Origin: Levilactobacillus namurensis
Lineage (GTDB): Bacteria; Bacillota; Bacilli; Lactobacillales; Lactobacillaceae
Assembly (NCBI RefSeq): GCF_032197885.1
Contig: NZ_CP134159.1
Span: 744,001-808,000 of the forward strand
Reading direction: 5' to 3'
DNA: 64,000 bases
The notes under the pieces were generated by a model. That model saw nothing but the letters and a program-made list of their open reading frames with translations. It did no database searches and was not told the origin of the DNA. How positions within the stretch are numbered: the first letter of the stretch is position 1; the number at the start of each line of letters is the position of its first letter. Of this stretch, positions 1-9,097 are shown piece by piece. The translations under genes and the position numbers were made by a program.

Positions 1-2
1 CG

Positions 3-515
3 GCTGTGAAGATCATGGCCCACTGGGTCGACTATTCTGATGAAAGCGTGGACGTACGGGCCTATACGGACGGGACGCGCCACCACACCATCACGCCGAT
101 TGCCTACCGTGACGGGAAGGACTTCGTGTTGGACCTGGTCTTACGGGATAACCAGACCTCGGACCAGTATCCAGACGGCATTTTCCACCCGCACCAAGAC
201 GTTCAACATATTAAGAAGGAAAATATCGGGTTGATCGAAGTCATGGGACGGGCCATCTTGCCGGCACGGTTAAAGGCGGAAATGGCGGAAGTGACCAAGT
301 ACTTGGTGGATCAACCTAATCAAATGGCAGAGATGCACCGGGACTGGGCGGACCAGCTGAAACAAACCCACCAGATCACGCCGGACAACGTGACGACCAT
401 TTTGCATCAAGCGATTGGGGACGTCTTCGCTCGGGTCTTAGCCGACGCGGGGGTCTTCAAGCGGGATGCGCAGGGTCAAGCGGCGTTGGACCGGTTCTTA
501 AGCCGGCTCGTTTAA
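3..515 (+). CDS. galT: Galactose-1-phosphate uridylyltransferase, C-terminal part (cut by window edge)
   Basis: The reading frame is open from the first base, so the gene begins upstream and only about 170 C-terminal residues are visible. The segment with EVMGRAILPARLK and the preceding HPHQDVQHIKKENIGLIEV resembles the tail of the Firmicutes-type GalT (roughly 490 residues), which exchanges UDP between glucose and galactose-1-phosphate in the Leloir pathway. The LacI-type regulator that starts about 30 bp downstream on the same strand is the usual last gene of lactobacillar gal operons, which supports the call. The N-terminal catalytic region is outside the window, so activity cannot be judged. 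Confidence 0.8.
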   Translation, partial: AVKIMAHWVDYSDESVDVRAYTDGTRHHTITPIAYRDGKDFVLDLVLRDNQTSDQYPDGIFHPHQDVQHIKKENIGLIEVMGRAILPARLKAEMAEVTKYLVDQPNQMAEMHRDWADQLKQTHQITPDNVTTILHQAIGDVFARVLADAGVFKRDAQGQAALDRFLSRLV

Positions 516-532
516 CCAGAACCCAAGGATAA

Positions 533-1579
<1,047 letters not shown>

Positions 1580-1587
1580 CGTAACGT

Positions 1588-1631
1588 TAAAAAGGCGTCA
1601 ATGGCCGTGACCGGTCATTGACGCCTTTTTG
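1588..1631 (+). terminator. Rho-independent terminator after galR
   Basis: A perfect 13-bp stem (AAAGGCGTCAATG with its complement) encloses a 12-nt loop and ends in a T run, 9 bp after the galR stop. Confidence 0.9.
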
Positions 1632-1712
1632 TGGTGAACTACCCCGGGAGAAAAGCATTGCCCGGAGACACGTTGTGAGCCGCTTCTGGAGGGGGAGAGA
1701 GCCTCGGGGGTA

Positions 1713-1747
1713 GAAAAAAGGAGCTTGGGACAAAGCGCCCAGGCTCC
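1713..1747 (-). terminator. Terminator of pepO transcript
   Basis: On the minus strand GGAGCCTGGG pairs with CCCAAGCTCC around an 8-nt loop and is followed by six T. It lies about 80 bp downstream of the pepO stop. Confidence 0.75.
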
Positions 1748-1748
1748 T

Positions 1749-1811
1749 GATATTCTTAACGATAACGCTACGGTGCTGAAACGGGCGACCAAAGGCAGCC
1801 AGCTCCGCTTA
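1749..1811 (-). repeat. Solo tail of the dispersed structured repeat
   Basis: Read on the minus strand this stretch matches the 3' tail of the element at 6430-6690. The shared core is CTGCCTTTGRTCGCCCGTYT followed by CAGCACCGTAKCG and AAGAATA, preceded by a TAAGCGGA-like remnant. The structured core itself is absent. It lies in the 3' untranslated region of pepO, just before its terminator. Confidence 0.65.
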
Positions 1812-1827
1812 ACCCCTCTTTAGCAAA

Positions 1828-3780
1828 TTACCAGATCTTCACCCGTTTTTCCGGTGCGAGGTACATCCCATCGCCGGGTTGAACGTTGAAGGTGCTGTAG
1901 AAGTCGTCCAGGTTCTTGACCTGCACGTTGGCCCGCAAACGGTTAGGTGCGTGGACGTCGATCGACAACAGGAGTTGCATGTATTCGGTCGTGGACTTCA
2001 TCCGCCAGATTTGGGCCCAGTTGACGAAGAATTCCCGCAGGTTGATTACGTCCGCGGATTTGGCGGCTTCGAGGGCACAGCTCAAGCCCCCGGCATCGGC
2101 GATGTTTTCGGAGACGGTCAGCTTACCGTTGACTTTCTGACCCGCAAACGGAATGCCGTCGAATTCGGCGATCATGGCCTTGGAGAGGTCCTTGAAGTGG
2201 GCTAAATCAGCGTCGGTCCACCAATTGTTCAGGTTCCCGAACTCGTCGAATTGCGCCCCGTTATTGTCAAAGGCGTGGGAGATCTCGTGGGCCATTACGG
2301 CGCCGATGCCCCCGTAGTTCTGGCTGCTGGTTTGCTTCAAGCTGTAGAACGGTGCTTGTAAGATGGCAGCCGGGAAGACGATTTCGTTGTTAGATGGGGA
2401 GTAGTACGCGTTGACCGTGTTGGCACTCATGTCCCAACGCTTACGGTCGACGGGTTTCCCCCAGTGACTGAAGTTATCCGCGATGGCCAGCTCGTCGAAG
2501 CGTTGCGTGTTGGCGAACAGAGAGGCATCGGTGTCGACCGTGTACTTCGCGTAGAGCGGGTCGATCTTGTCGGGGTAGCCGACCTTGATGGTCAGTTTCT
2601 GCAACTTGACGATGGCCTTCCGCCGGGTTTCAGCGCTGAGCCAGTCGTTGTTCTTCAACCGGTTTTGGTAGACGCCGGCCATTTTAAGAACCATTTCGCG
2701 GACGTCGGCCTTAGCCGCTTCCCCGAAGTAGCGCCGGCCGTAGTAATCGCCGACGACTTGGTCGAAGTAGGTCGTGGCTAACCGGTAAGCGGACTTGGCC
2801 TGTGAACGGGCTTCCTTTTGCCCGGACAACGCCCGACCGTAAGTCCCACCGACTTGCCGGAAGTCTTCGGATAAGACACCGCTAGCGGCGATGACGGTCT
2901 TGACCAGCATCCAGCTCTTGACTAGTGGGAAGTTGGCTTCAGCTAAGAGGTCACCCACGGCGTCGAAGTAGGTTGGTTGTGGCAAGATGACCGTTTCGGG
3001 CGCGTCGTGGATCAAGTCCTTTAAGGCGGCGGTCAGGTCGAGCTTGTCAGTCGCCGCATCCACGGTAGCCAGTGGCCGCGGGTTGTACATCTTCACGTAG
3101 TCCGCAGCTTCTTCGGAGGACTTGACGTGGGGGGCAATCAACGCATCGAACTGCTTGGTCTGTTCGACCATCTTAGCCGCCGCGTCCTGGTCATAGCCGA
3201 CCATGGTCAGGAGTTTCGTGGCCATCTGAGTGTAGACGGGCAGTAATTGCTTAGCCGCTGGGTTGTCCTTAGCGTAGTAGGTCTTGTCCGGAAGAATCAG
3301 GCTGGGAGCGTCGACGTACAGAGCGTACTTGCTGGTGTCCTTCATGTCGGGATTAATGCCGATTTGGATGGGCGCCGGTAAGCCGGCCCGGTACCAGTCG
3401 GCTAACTGGGCGTTGAGGTCCGCGAAGCTCTTTAAGTTTTCAATCTTGGTTAAGAATGGTTTCAGGGGAGTCGCACCGTCAGCGTCCCGTTTGGTGAAAT
3501 CACGACTCATGGCGTAGAATTTCTTGAACTCGCCCATTTCGGCGTTGTCGGGCTTGAGATTCCCGGCTAAGAGGTCGGCAAAATCATGCATCAGAGTCTT
3601 TTCGATGCCGTCGACTAGGTCCATGAAGCCACCGGTCGATGAATGGTCACCAGGGATGGTGGCTTGTTCTTCCCATTTACCGTTAACGGCAGCGTAAAGG
3701 TCTTGGTTCAACTGGCTGTCGTCAACGGGGAAATCAGCGTGACTAGCGGTCACGTTGTTGGCAAAGTGATTGAAACGCAT
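1828..3780 (-). CDS. pepO: M13-family (neprilysin-like) endopeptidase PepO
   Basis: This 650-residue zinc metallopeptidase probably cuts oligopeptides in the cytoplasm; lactic acid bacterial PepO works after peptide uptake. Visible hallmarks are HEISHAFD (HExxH zinc site, near residue 487), ENIADAGGL (third zinc ligand ExxxD), NAYYSPSNNEIVFPAAILQ (substrate site) and a C-terminal tail ending KIW. No signal peptide is present. An upstream ATG at 3816 is in frame, but AAGGAGG sits nine bases before the ATG at 3780, and MRFNHFANNV aligns with the usual N-terminus, so 3780 is chosen. It appears to be monocistronic. Confidence 0.92.
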   Translation of the reverse strand: MRFNHFANNVTASHADFPVDDSQLNQDLYAAVNGKWEEQATIPGDHSSTGGFMDLVDGIEKTLMHDFADLLAGNLKPDNAEMGEFKKFYAMSRDFTKRDADGATPLKPFLTKIENLKSFADLNAQLADWYRAGLPAPIQIGINPDMKDTSKYALYVDAPSLILPDKTYYAKDNPAAKQLLPVYTQMATKLLTMVGYDQDAAAKMVEQTKQFDALIAPHVKSSEEAADYVKMYNPRPLATVDAATDKLDLTAALKDLIHDAPETVILPQPTYFDAVGDLLAEANFPLVKSWMLVKTVIAASGVLSEDFRQVGGTYGRALSGQKEARSQAKSAYRLATTYFDQVVGDYYGRRYFGEAAKADVREMVLKMAGVYQNRLKNNDWLSAETRRKAIVKLQKLTIKVGYPDKIDPLYAKYTVDTDASLFANTQRFDELAIADNFSHWGKPVDRKRWDMSANTVNAYYSPSNNEIVFPAAILQAPFYSLKQTSSQNYGGIGAVMAHEISHAFDNNGAQFDEFGNLNNWWTDADLAHFKDLSKAMIAEFDGIPFAGQKVNGKLTVSENIADAGGLSCALEAAKSADVINLREFFVNWAQIWRMKSTTEYMQLLLSIDVHAPNRLRANVQVKNLDDFYSTFNVQPGDGMYLAPEKRVKIW

Positions 3781-3963
3781 AGGAAAATTCCTCCTTATAA
3801 AAACGATGTTAGTCACAGGTTAACCCTTTTTAGGTGAAAAGGGAATTTTTTTATCATTAAAATCTCATAAAACAGGGGTTTTTCGCTTGAGCAAACGGTT
3901 ATGGTTGGATACCCACGGCGTTCTGGCCTCGGTTGGTCGCCCGGTAAGGCGATGGGAACGGTA

Positions 3964-4000
3964 TAAAAAACGGGATCCCCAGTTGAATTGAGGATTCCGT
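3964..4000 (-). terminator. Terminator behind the MarR reading frame
   Basis: On the minus strand ACGGAATCC pairs imperfectly with GGATCCCGT and is followed by six T. It lies 20 bp after the TAA at 4019, that is, after the longer ancestral frame rather than directly after the internal TAG. This supports the longer gene as the original unit. Confidence 0.7.
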
Positions 4001-4018
4001 TGATTGGTAAACGTCGCG

Positions 4019-4156
4019 TTAGTCTTGAGAAGCTTGGTGCCGTTCCCGTAAGACTGGCCGGTGGAACTTCGGCCGGTTACGATCCCAGACCGCTAGATTG
4101 TTTTGATAGCGGGTGAAGAAATCGTTGATGGTCTCGTCTGATAAGTCGCTAGGAAT
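4019..4156 (-). pseudogene. Detached C-terminal segment of the MarR-family gene
   Basis: Immediately after the TAG at 4157-4159 the same frame stays open for 45 codons and then ends in TAA. The translation runs IPSDLSDETINDFFTRYQNN, then LAVWDRNRPKFHRPVLRERH and QASQD, and has normal composition. It is not preceded by a start or ribosome site of its own. It looks like the former tail of the upstream MarR protein, separated by a nonsense change. Confidence 0.6.
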
Positions 4157-4519
4157 CTAGTTCCAAGTCTTAGCACTTTGTAAGAAGACTTGATGGATAT
4201 CGTCTTCAACGTGTTCCCCCTTAGGGGTTAGCCGCAGGTACTTGACTCGCCGGTCGTCCATCTTAGCTTCTTGTTCAACGTAGCCGTCGAGTAAGAGTGC
4301 CCGTAATTTCCGCGCTGCTGCGGAACGGGTGGTGCGGGTGTCATCCGCTAATTCGCTTAACGTAATGTTTCGTTGCTCGTGAATCTGCTTGAGCAACAGG
4401 TATTGTTCAAAACTTAATGAGTATTGCCCCGTAATCTGTTCCGCCGCGTTAGTTAAGACGAAAAAGATCTCGCGATACTGACGCAGGAACATCTCAAATA
4501 CTCTCTCCTCACTTTGCAT
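4157..4519 (-). CDS. MarR-family transcriptional regulator, shortened by an in-frame TAG
   Basis: The 120-residue product contains a MarR-type winged helix: SLSFEQYLLLKQIHEQRNIT, LSELADDTRTTRSAAARKLR (recognition region) and DDRRVKYLRLTPKG (wing). MarR proteins are usually 140-170 residues and use both termini for dimerisation; here the last helices are missing after the stop at 4157. The start at 4519 follows AAGGGGGAG on the minus strand; an upstream ATG at 4546 would place the Shine-Dalgarno inside the gene. The frame continues after the stop (see 4019-4156), so this may be a recent nonsense allele, a readthrough gene or a sequencing error. No target gene is obvious nearby. Confidence 0.7.
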   Translation of the reverse strand: MQSEERVFEMFLRQYREIFFVLTNAAEQITGQYSLSFEQYLLLKQIHEQRNITLSELADDTRTTRSAAARKLRALLLDGYVEQEAKMDDRRVKYLRLTPKGEHVEDDIHQVFLQSAKTWN

Positions 4520-4678
4520 AAAAACTCCCCCTTGAAATAGAAACAAATTCTGTTGGTAAGGTGAAAGTACCCGAACATTGGGTGGCTTTCACTATCACAG
4601 CATACCGTTATTATGCGGCACTATCGATGGGGATGAAAATGATTGCACTTTAGAAGCACGGGTTAGGACAATTCAGCT

Positions 4679-4711
4679 TAAAAATCCCCAACGGTGACGA
4701 ACCGTTGGGGA
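4679..4711 (-). terminator. Terminator of lipoprotein gene 4719-5600
   Basis: An 11-bp perfect stem, ACCGTTGGGGA with its complement, is followed on the minus strand by a T run. Confidence 0.85.
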
Positions 4712-4718
4712 CCCGAGG

Positions 4719-5600
4719 TTATTTGGTCATATAGATGTAAAGGTGGTCGGTAGAGAAGCCGGTGTTGAATCGAATATTATTGGAACGGATGGTCTTAGTC
4801 TTGGTGGAGCTACTGTTCGACTTCGCATCCTTCAGGACCTTCTCGAACTTCTTGATCACGTACTGGGGGTTGGCCTTTAAGGTGCTCCCGAGGAGGGCGA
4901 AGGTGGTGCCGAAGTGCCGCTGGCCGGTCTTGGTCTTCATCTGCTTGGTTGGGACGATCAAGGCCAGTCCCATCAGATGCTTGTCCTGGACGTTGGCCCG
5001 TACCACGGTATCCTTAGTGCTGATTAAGTTATGGATGCCGTTCTTGGCGGTCGTCGGGAACAGCTGGTCCTTGGCCTGCCGCTTGGCGGTGGCTAGTTGG
5101 CCCTGTAGCTTTTGGGCGGCCGCTTGTTGTTGCTTAGCGGCGGTCGCGGCCGCGGCAGGGTCGCGCTTAGCTAAGGCAGCCAGCTTTTGCTTGGTCTGTG
5201 CTTGGGTCTTCTGGGCCGTCTGGAGTTGCTTTTGCACCTTGCTAGGGAGGTAGCTACCGATGACCATCTGGTTGTATTGCTTAGCGAAGGTCTGGTAGTT
5301 AGCCAGTGACTTGGTTGCCTTGACCGTTACGGTCTTGTGTTGGTGACCAGCCGTGACGGTGACCTTTTGATCCGTCGGGGCGGCCGGAACTTGGAAGAAG
5401 TAGGTCCCGGCGTTCACGGCGACTTGATGCTTGGCGTGGTCAGCCACCTGGTAAGTGACCTGTTTGGTCTTAGCATCGCCCTTGATCACTGCCGTGAGAG
5501 CCGTGGGGTGGTAGGTCGTCTTGTTGGTCGTGAGCGACGTGGAGCAGCCGGCTAGGATTACGGCTAAGAATCCTAGGGCACCTAGTAAGCGTTTCTTCAT
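4719..5600 (-). CDS. Hypothetical lipoprotein with central coiled coil
   Basis: The protein of 293 residues begins with a lipoprotein signal peptide (MKKRLLGALGFLAVILAGC, lipobox LAGC), so it should be lipid-anchored on the outer face of the membrane. Residues about 25-85 look like a small beta domain. Residues about 120-170 are very rich in Gln, Ala and Lys (TAQKTQAQTKQKLAAL, AAATAAKQQQAAAQKL) and predict a coiled coil. The C-terminal third is globular and unrecognised. It is transcribed alone with its own terminator. I do not recognise the family and assign no function. Confidence 0.75.
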   Translation of the reverse strand: MKKRLLGALGFLAVILAGCSTSLTTNKTTYHPTALTAVIKGDAKTKQVTYQVADHAKHQVAVNAGTYFFQVPAAPTDQKVTVTAGHQHKTVTVKATKSLANYQTFAKQYNQMVIGSYLPSKVQKQLQTAQKTQAQTKQKLAALAKRDPAAAATAAKQQQAAAQKLQGQLATAKRQAKDQLFPTTAKNGIHNLISTKDTVVRANVQDKHLMGLALIVPTKQMKTKTGQRHFGTTFALLGSTLKANPQYVIKKFEKVLKDAKSNSSSTKTKTIRSNNIRFNTGFSTDHLYIYMTK

Positions 5601-5818
5601 GATTTTTTTGCGCCATCCTTTTGAATAGAGTCTTTGATTTATCTTACCACAAACTCTGAATCCCCGGAGAATGAGAATCTGCTAACGAAACCCCAGACAG
5701 GCTAAAAATTTCATGAAAAAACGGGTAAAAGACTATTTTATCGGCGGTAAGGTTGGTATGATGAAGGTGGTGGAAGCGATACCACTATAATCGTTTATAG
5801 ACGAAAGGACGGGATATT

Positions 5819-6244
5819 ATGTACGAACGGATTTTAGTACCGATGGATGGGAGCAAGAACGCCCACGCCGCTTTAGTGGAGGCCATTAAATTAGCCCAGA
5901 AACTCGGCTCGAAGCTGTTCATCGTTTCCGTCGCCAGTGACCAGACCTACGCTCACTACGGTGCCGAATTTGGGAGTGAAATCATGACCCACTTCAAGGA
6001 TTCAGCCTCTGAATTTCTAGAAAGCGCCGTGGACGAGGTCAAGGAAGCGGGCGTTCCCGTTGAGACCAGCTTCAAGGTCGGGCTACCTAAGCCGACGATT
6101 GCCAATAGTCTGCCACAGGAACTGAAGACCACGCTCACGGTCATTGGGCGTTCTGGGGTTCACGGCTTGGGCAAAGCCATCATGGGATCGACCACCAATT
6201 ACGTGGTGCAGAACTCTAAGACCAGTGTACTGGTCGTCGATTAA
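5819..6244 (+). CDS. Universal stress protein, UspA family
   Basis: The 141-residue protein has the whole Usp fold in order: MYERILVPMDGSKNAHAALV at the N-terminus, a central SFKVGLPKPTIANSL segment, and the ATP-binding loop VIGRSGVHGLGKAIMGSTTN followed by YVVQNSKTSVLVV. The G-2x-G-9x-G(S/T) arrangement suggests an ATP-binding member. GAAAGGACG lies about 8 bases before the ATG. It is a single-gene unit followed by a terminator and then by a copy of the dispersed structured element. The cellular trigger cannot be read from sequence. Confidence 0.92.
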   Translation: MYERILVPMDGSKNAHAALVEAIKLAQKLGSKLFIVSVASDQTYAHYGAEFGSEIMTHFKDSASEFLESAVDEVKEAGVPVETSFKVGLPKPTIANSLPQELKTTLTVIGRSGVHGLGKAIMGSTTNYVVQNSKTSVLVVD

Positions 6245-6335
6245 CCACCACTCATCTTAACAATCAGACCGGGAACTAGCAGTTAATGCTCCTGGTTTTA
6301 GTATTGTGTAAGGTGTTAAAAAATAGCTTAAGACT

Positions 6336-6375
6336 AGCTCTGTAAACCCCAGGCGGCTTTACAGAGCTTTTTCTA
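6336..6375 (+). terminator. Terminator downstream of uspA
   Basis: AGCTCTGTAAA pairs with TTTACAGAGCT around a short loop and is followed by five T. The left arm recurs at 59709-59722 without its right arm. Confidence 0.8.
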
Positions 6376-6429
6376 CGTCTTGTCAATAAGAATGTTGTTA
6401 AATCAATACTTTTCCATGTTGATATGTTC

Positions 6430-6690
6430 AATTTCAAACGTCAGAAAATACTGTCTTGGGTACGCTCGATTTAGCCGTGAGGTTGGGCCTGAAGAGGCTC
6501 AGTGGTGTCGTTTGGGTTAGTCAGCGTTTTGAGCTGGCTTACCCAAAGGCCGAGCTTGAAGACCTGGGGGGTTCAGGGCTCCAAGTCGTGCCCACCACGT
6601 TCCAGCCTCTTCAGGCCCAACCGATAAGGCGGATGATGACCACAGTCTGCCTTTGATCGCCCGTCTCAGCACCGTATCGTCAAGAATAAA
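6430..6690 (+). repeat. Structured dispersed element, copy A (putative ncRNA)
   Basis: The core is closed by a perfect 19-bp stem (6481-6499 with 6604-6622). Inside are a 6-bp stem GTGGTG/CACCAC, a 15-bp hairpin (6511-6525 with 6533-6547, one U.U mismatch and one U.G wobble) and a short hairpin around CTTGAAG/CTCCAAG. The tail continues with TAAGGCGGATGATGACCACA and CTGCCTTTGATCGCCC. It is near-identical to 60078-60282 and structurally matches 59730-59896 on the opposite strand. It contains no convincing coding sequence and fills the otherwise gene-free 515-bp stretch after uspA. Either a noncoding RNA or a mobile hairpin repeat would fit. Confidence 0.8.
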
Positions 6691-6712
6691 GAAATCGTTC
6701 TGTCCCAGACTT

Positions 6713-6746
6713 AAAAAAAAGCCACTGACCGAAGTCAGTGGCTTTT
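6713..6746. terminator. Bidirectional terminator between repeat copy A and the 41-residue gene
   Basis: GCCACTGAC pairs with GTCAGTGGC (9 bp), with eight A before and four T after, so it can work in both directions. Confidence 0.85.
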
Positions 6747-6759
6747 CTGGTATTGGCGA

Positions 6760-6885
6760 TTACTTGGTCTTGATTTCACCCTTCAACCAACGTTGCAGAG
6801 CTGAAATTTCATCGCGCCGCTTCAGGTCCTTTTTACGGTTAACCTTACGACGGCCTTGTACGCCATTTGGATGTGCTTTTCTCAT
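6760..6885 (-). CDS. 41-residue highly basic small protein
   Basis: A short frame runs from ATG at 6885 to TAA at 6760: MRKAHPNGVQGRRKVNRKKD followed by LKRRDEISALQRWLKGEIKTK. About one third of the residues are Lys or Arg, with two clusters (GRRKVNRKKDLKRR), and the end could form an amphipathic helix. GAGGG lies upstream of the start and a strong terminator follows the stop, so it looks like an independent gene. The composition suggests nucleic acid or ribosome binding, but I do not recognise the family. Confidence 0.65.
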   Translation of the reverse strand: MRKAHPNGVQGRRKVNRKKDLKRRDEISALQRWLKGEIKTK

Positions 6886-7102
6886 TGTAGAAACCCTCGC
6901 TTAATTAAAATAACAATCGAGTACCATTCTACTAAGGATTGGCCGAAATTGCAAGGTTTCTGGGCTAATTTGCCGGCGAATCAGGGGGAAAGATGCCGTT
7001 AGTACGCTGGCTTTTGCGATTTACTTAAGTTTGAGACGGTGGTGGCGAATTCAGTTTTTGAAGTGGTATATTGGAAGCAGACCGATGGGAAGGGCGGTAA
7101 TC

Positions 7103-8218
7103 GTGCAAAAATTAAAGCTTCAATCGACCGTGCGTTGGTGGGCCTGGCTCATCGCGTTGATTCTGGGGGCCGTACTCGTGATTGGAACGCAACATGACGC
7201 GGTGTTCTATCATGATTCCATTCTAAAGGTCACGGCGGTGCAACACCAGCAACCCACCAAAATCACGGATAATTTTCAAAATGAGGATTGGCAGACCCAG
7301 CAGACGCTGACCGGCCACCTCTTAAACGGGCAATACAAGGGACGGTCACTGACCATCTCCAATACGTATTCGGCGTCCGGGGCCATGGATCAACGGTACC
7401 GGGTAGGCAGTCAACTCTTCGTGGTATTGCACCATCATGCGGGGCAGTTGAGTGCCACGGTCAAAGGGTATAAACGGGACACGGCGCTGGTCTTCATGCT
7501 CTGGTTAGTGGTGGGGCTCCTACTGCTAATCATGCGTTTTAGCGGCTTGATGGCGTTTCTTAGCGTCGCCGCGAACGGCGTCTTGTTCCTGTTGGCGATT
7601 CTCCTCAACGGCTCAACGCAGGGGGCCCAAGTTCTGTGGATCTTCGGCAGCTTGGCCGTGGTCTTTGCGGCCCTGACCCTCTGGTTGGTACTGGGGCGGA
7701 CCCGGCAGATGCTGATCACGTTAGCGACGACCCTGGGAGGGACGCTGTGTGCCATCCTGGTGGCGCTACTGGTCTTCCACGTGACGCATGAAAAAGGGAT
7801 GTTCTACGAGTCGATGCAGTACGTGACCCAATTGCCCCGGCCGTTGTTCTTAGCGGAGACGCTGCTGGGCTCCTTGGGCGCGGTCATGGATGAGTCGACG
7901 GATATCATCTCGTCACTGTACGCGTTAAAACGGGAACGGCCCGAATTGACGCCGACACAAATCTTTAAGTCCGGCCGTCAGATTGGGAGTACCATCATGG
8001 GGCCGTTGATTAACGTGCTCTTCTTCATCTTCGTAGCGGATACGTTCCCCATGGCACTCCTGTACCTTAAGAATGGAAATAGCTGGGGTTACACGTTCTC
8101 GATGAACATGTCGATGGGTGTGGTTCAAAGCCTGATCAGCGGAATTGGCATTGTCCTGGCTGTGCCGTTGGCCAGTTACTTGGCCAGTCGGTGGTTGCCT
8201 AAGGAGGTGCGCGCATGA
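7103..8218 (+). CDS. YibE/F-family membrane protein, first of pair
   Basis: A multi-spanning membrane protein of about 371 residues. One N-terminal membrane segment (WWAWLIALILGAVLVIG) precedes an extracytoplasmic beta-rich part with VTAVQHQQPTKI and RYRVGSQLFVVL. At least seven more membrane helices follow, with the YibE/F signature around AETLLGSLGAVMDESTDIIS and GRQIGSTIMGPLINVLFF. The GTG at 7103 is preceded by GGAAGGGCGG and is preferred; ATG at 7085 and 7031 are alternatives. It overlaps the next gene by ATGA, so the two are probably translated together. The biochemical function of YibE/F proteins is not known. Confidence 0.85.
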   Translation: MQKLKLQSTVRWWAWLIALILGAVLVIGTQHDAVFYHDSILKVTAVQHQQPTKITDNFQNEDWQTQQTLTGHLLNGQYKGRSLTISNTYSASGAMDQRYRVGSQLFVVLHHHAGQLSATVKGYKRDTALVFMLWLVVGLLLLIMRFSGLMAFLSVAANGVLFLLAILLNGSTQGAQVLWIFGSLAVVFAALTLWLVLGRTRQMLITLATTLGGTLCAILVALLVFHVTHEKGMFYESMQYVTQLPRPLFLAETLLGSLGAVMDESTDIISSLYALKRERPELTPTQIFKSGRQIGSTIMGPLINVLFFIFVADTFPMALLYLKNGNSWGYTFSMNMSMGVVQSLISGIGIVLAVPLASYLASRWLPKEVRA

Positions 8219-9009
8219 GTACCATTACGCTTCTAGGCTTAATTCTCCTGATTCTGATGGTGGTCGTCGGCGGGAAGGCCGGTGCGCAGTCGTTCCTGGC
8301 GTTACTCCTGAACTTCGGCCTCCTGTTTCTGACCATCGTCCTAGTGGCCTTTCACTTTTCACCGTTGATCGTCACCTTAGTTGTGGGGATGATGGTGTTG
8401 GCCCTGACCATTTTCATGAGTAGTGGTGATGACCTCTCCAGTACCGTGGCGTTTATCGCGTCGGCGTTAGTCTTGGTCCTTTTGATCCTGTTGATTGTTC
8501 CCGTCGAACACTGGGCCATGGTCCAAGGGTTCGGCCCGGAAGACAGCGAGGACCTCGAAGGCCTGTCGGTGTTAGTCGGGATTAGCTTCGTGCAGGTGAC
8601 CATTGCGACGGCGATTCTAAGTACCTTAGGGGCGATTGCGGAGGCTGCGATGGCGATTGCGGCCGGGTTGAGTGAGATCCTCGACCAACACCCGCAGGTC
8701 ACCCTAAAAGCCTTATTTGGCGATGGGATTACGGTGGGCAAGCAGATTATTGGAACCACCTTTAATACCCTGTTCTTTGGCTTTTTTGGGGGCTTCTTGG
8801 CGTTGTTCATCTGGTTCACCGGTGTCCATTACTCGTTTGGGAAAATCTTGAACGACAAGATCTTTGTTGCCGAGATTCTGATGATCCTGTTCTCCATGTT
8901 GAGTGTATTGTTGACGGTTCCCGTGACTACTTGGGTCATGACCCGTGCCGTGGCGGAGAAACGCCGGCACGCGGCTCAACAGGCCTCGTCGCAGGACCAA
9001 GTTAAGTAA
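8215..9009 (+). CDS. YibE/F-family membrane protein, second of pair
   Basis: This is a 264-residue integral membrane protein with about seven predicted helices. It repeats the family motif seen in its neighbour: ILSTLGAIAEAAMAIAAGLS corresponds to the GxxxExxDI segment, and DGITVGKQIIGTTFNTLFFG to the second motif. It begins with an ATG that overlaps the stop of the upstream gene. The two proteins presumably form a heteromeric membrane complex. Substrate and role are unknown. Confidence 0.85.
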   Translation: MSTITLLGLILLILMVVVGGKAGAQSFLALLLNFGLLFLTIVLVAFHFSPLIVTLVVGMMVLALTIFMSSGDDLSSTVAFIASALVLVLLILLIVPVEHWAMVQGFGPEDSEDLEGLSVLVGISFVQVTIATAILSTLGAIAEAAMAIAAGLSEILDQHPQVTLKALFGDGITVGKQIIGTTFNTLFFGFFGGFLALFIWFTGVHYSFGKILNDKIFVAEILMILFSMLSVLLTVPVTTWVMTRAVAEKRRHAAQQASSQDQVK

Positions 9010-9017
9010 ATCAAGTT

Positions 9018-9066
9018 TAAGGGACCATCCGGACTGATCAGCTCAGTTGACGGATGGTCCCTTTTA
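9018..9066 (+). terminator. Terminator after the YibE/F pair
   Basis: A perfect 13-bp stem AAGGGACCATCCG with its complement is followed by a T run. Confidence 0.9.
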
Positions 9067-9097
9067 GGACTGGGCAGACCAAGGTTACCCCAGTGGG

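Noticed and set aside
5601..5818. Search for a riboswitch or RNA before uspA
   Set aside because: Only a possible TATGAT box is seen; no conserved aptamer motif is present.
6456..6656. Open frame through repeat copy A, also seen at 60125-60328 in copy C
   Set aside because: The frame is conserved only because the nucleotide sequence is; stems dominate, there is no ribosome site, and it does not persist in copy B.
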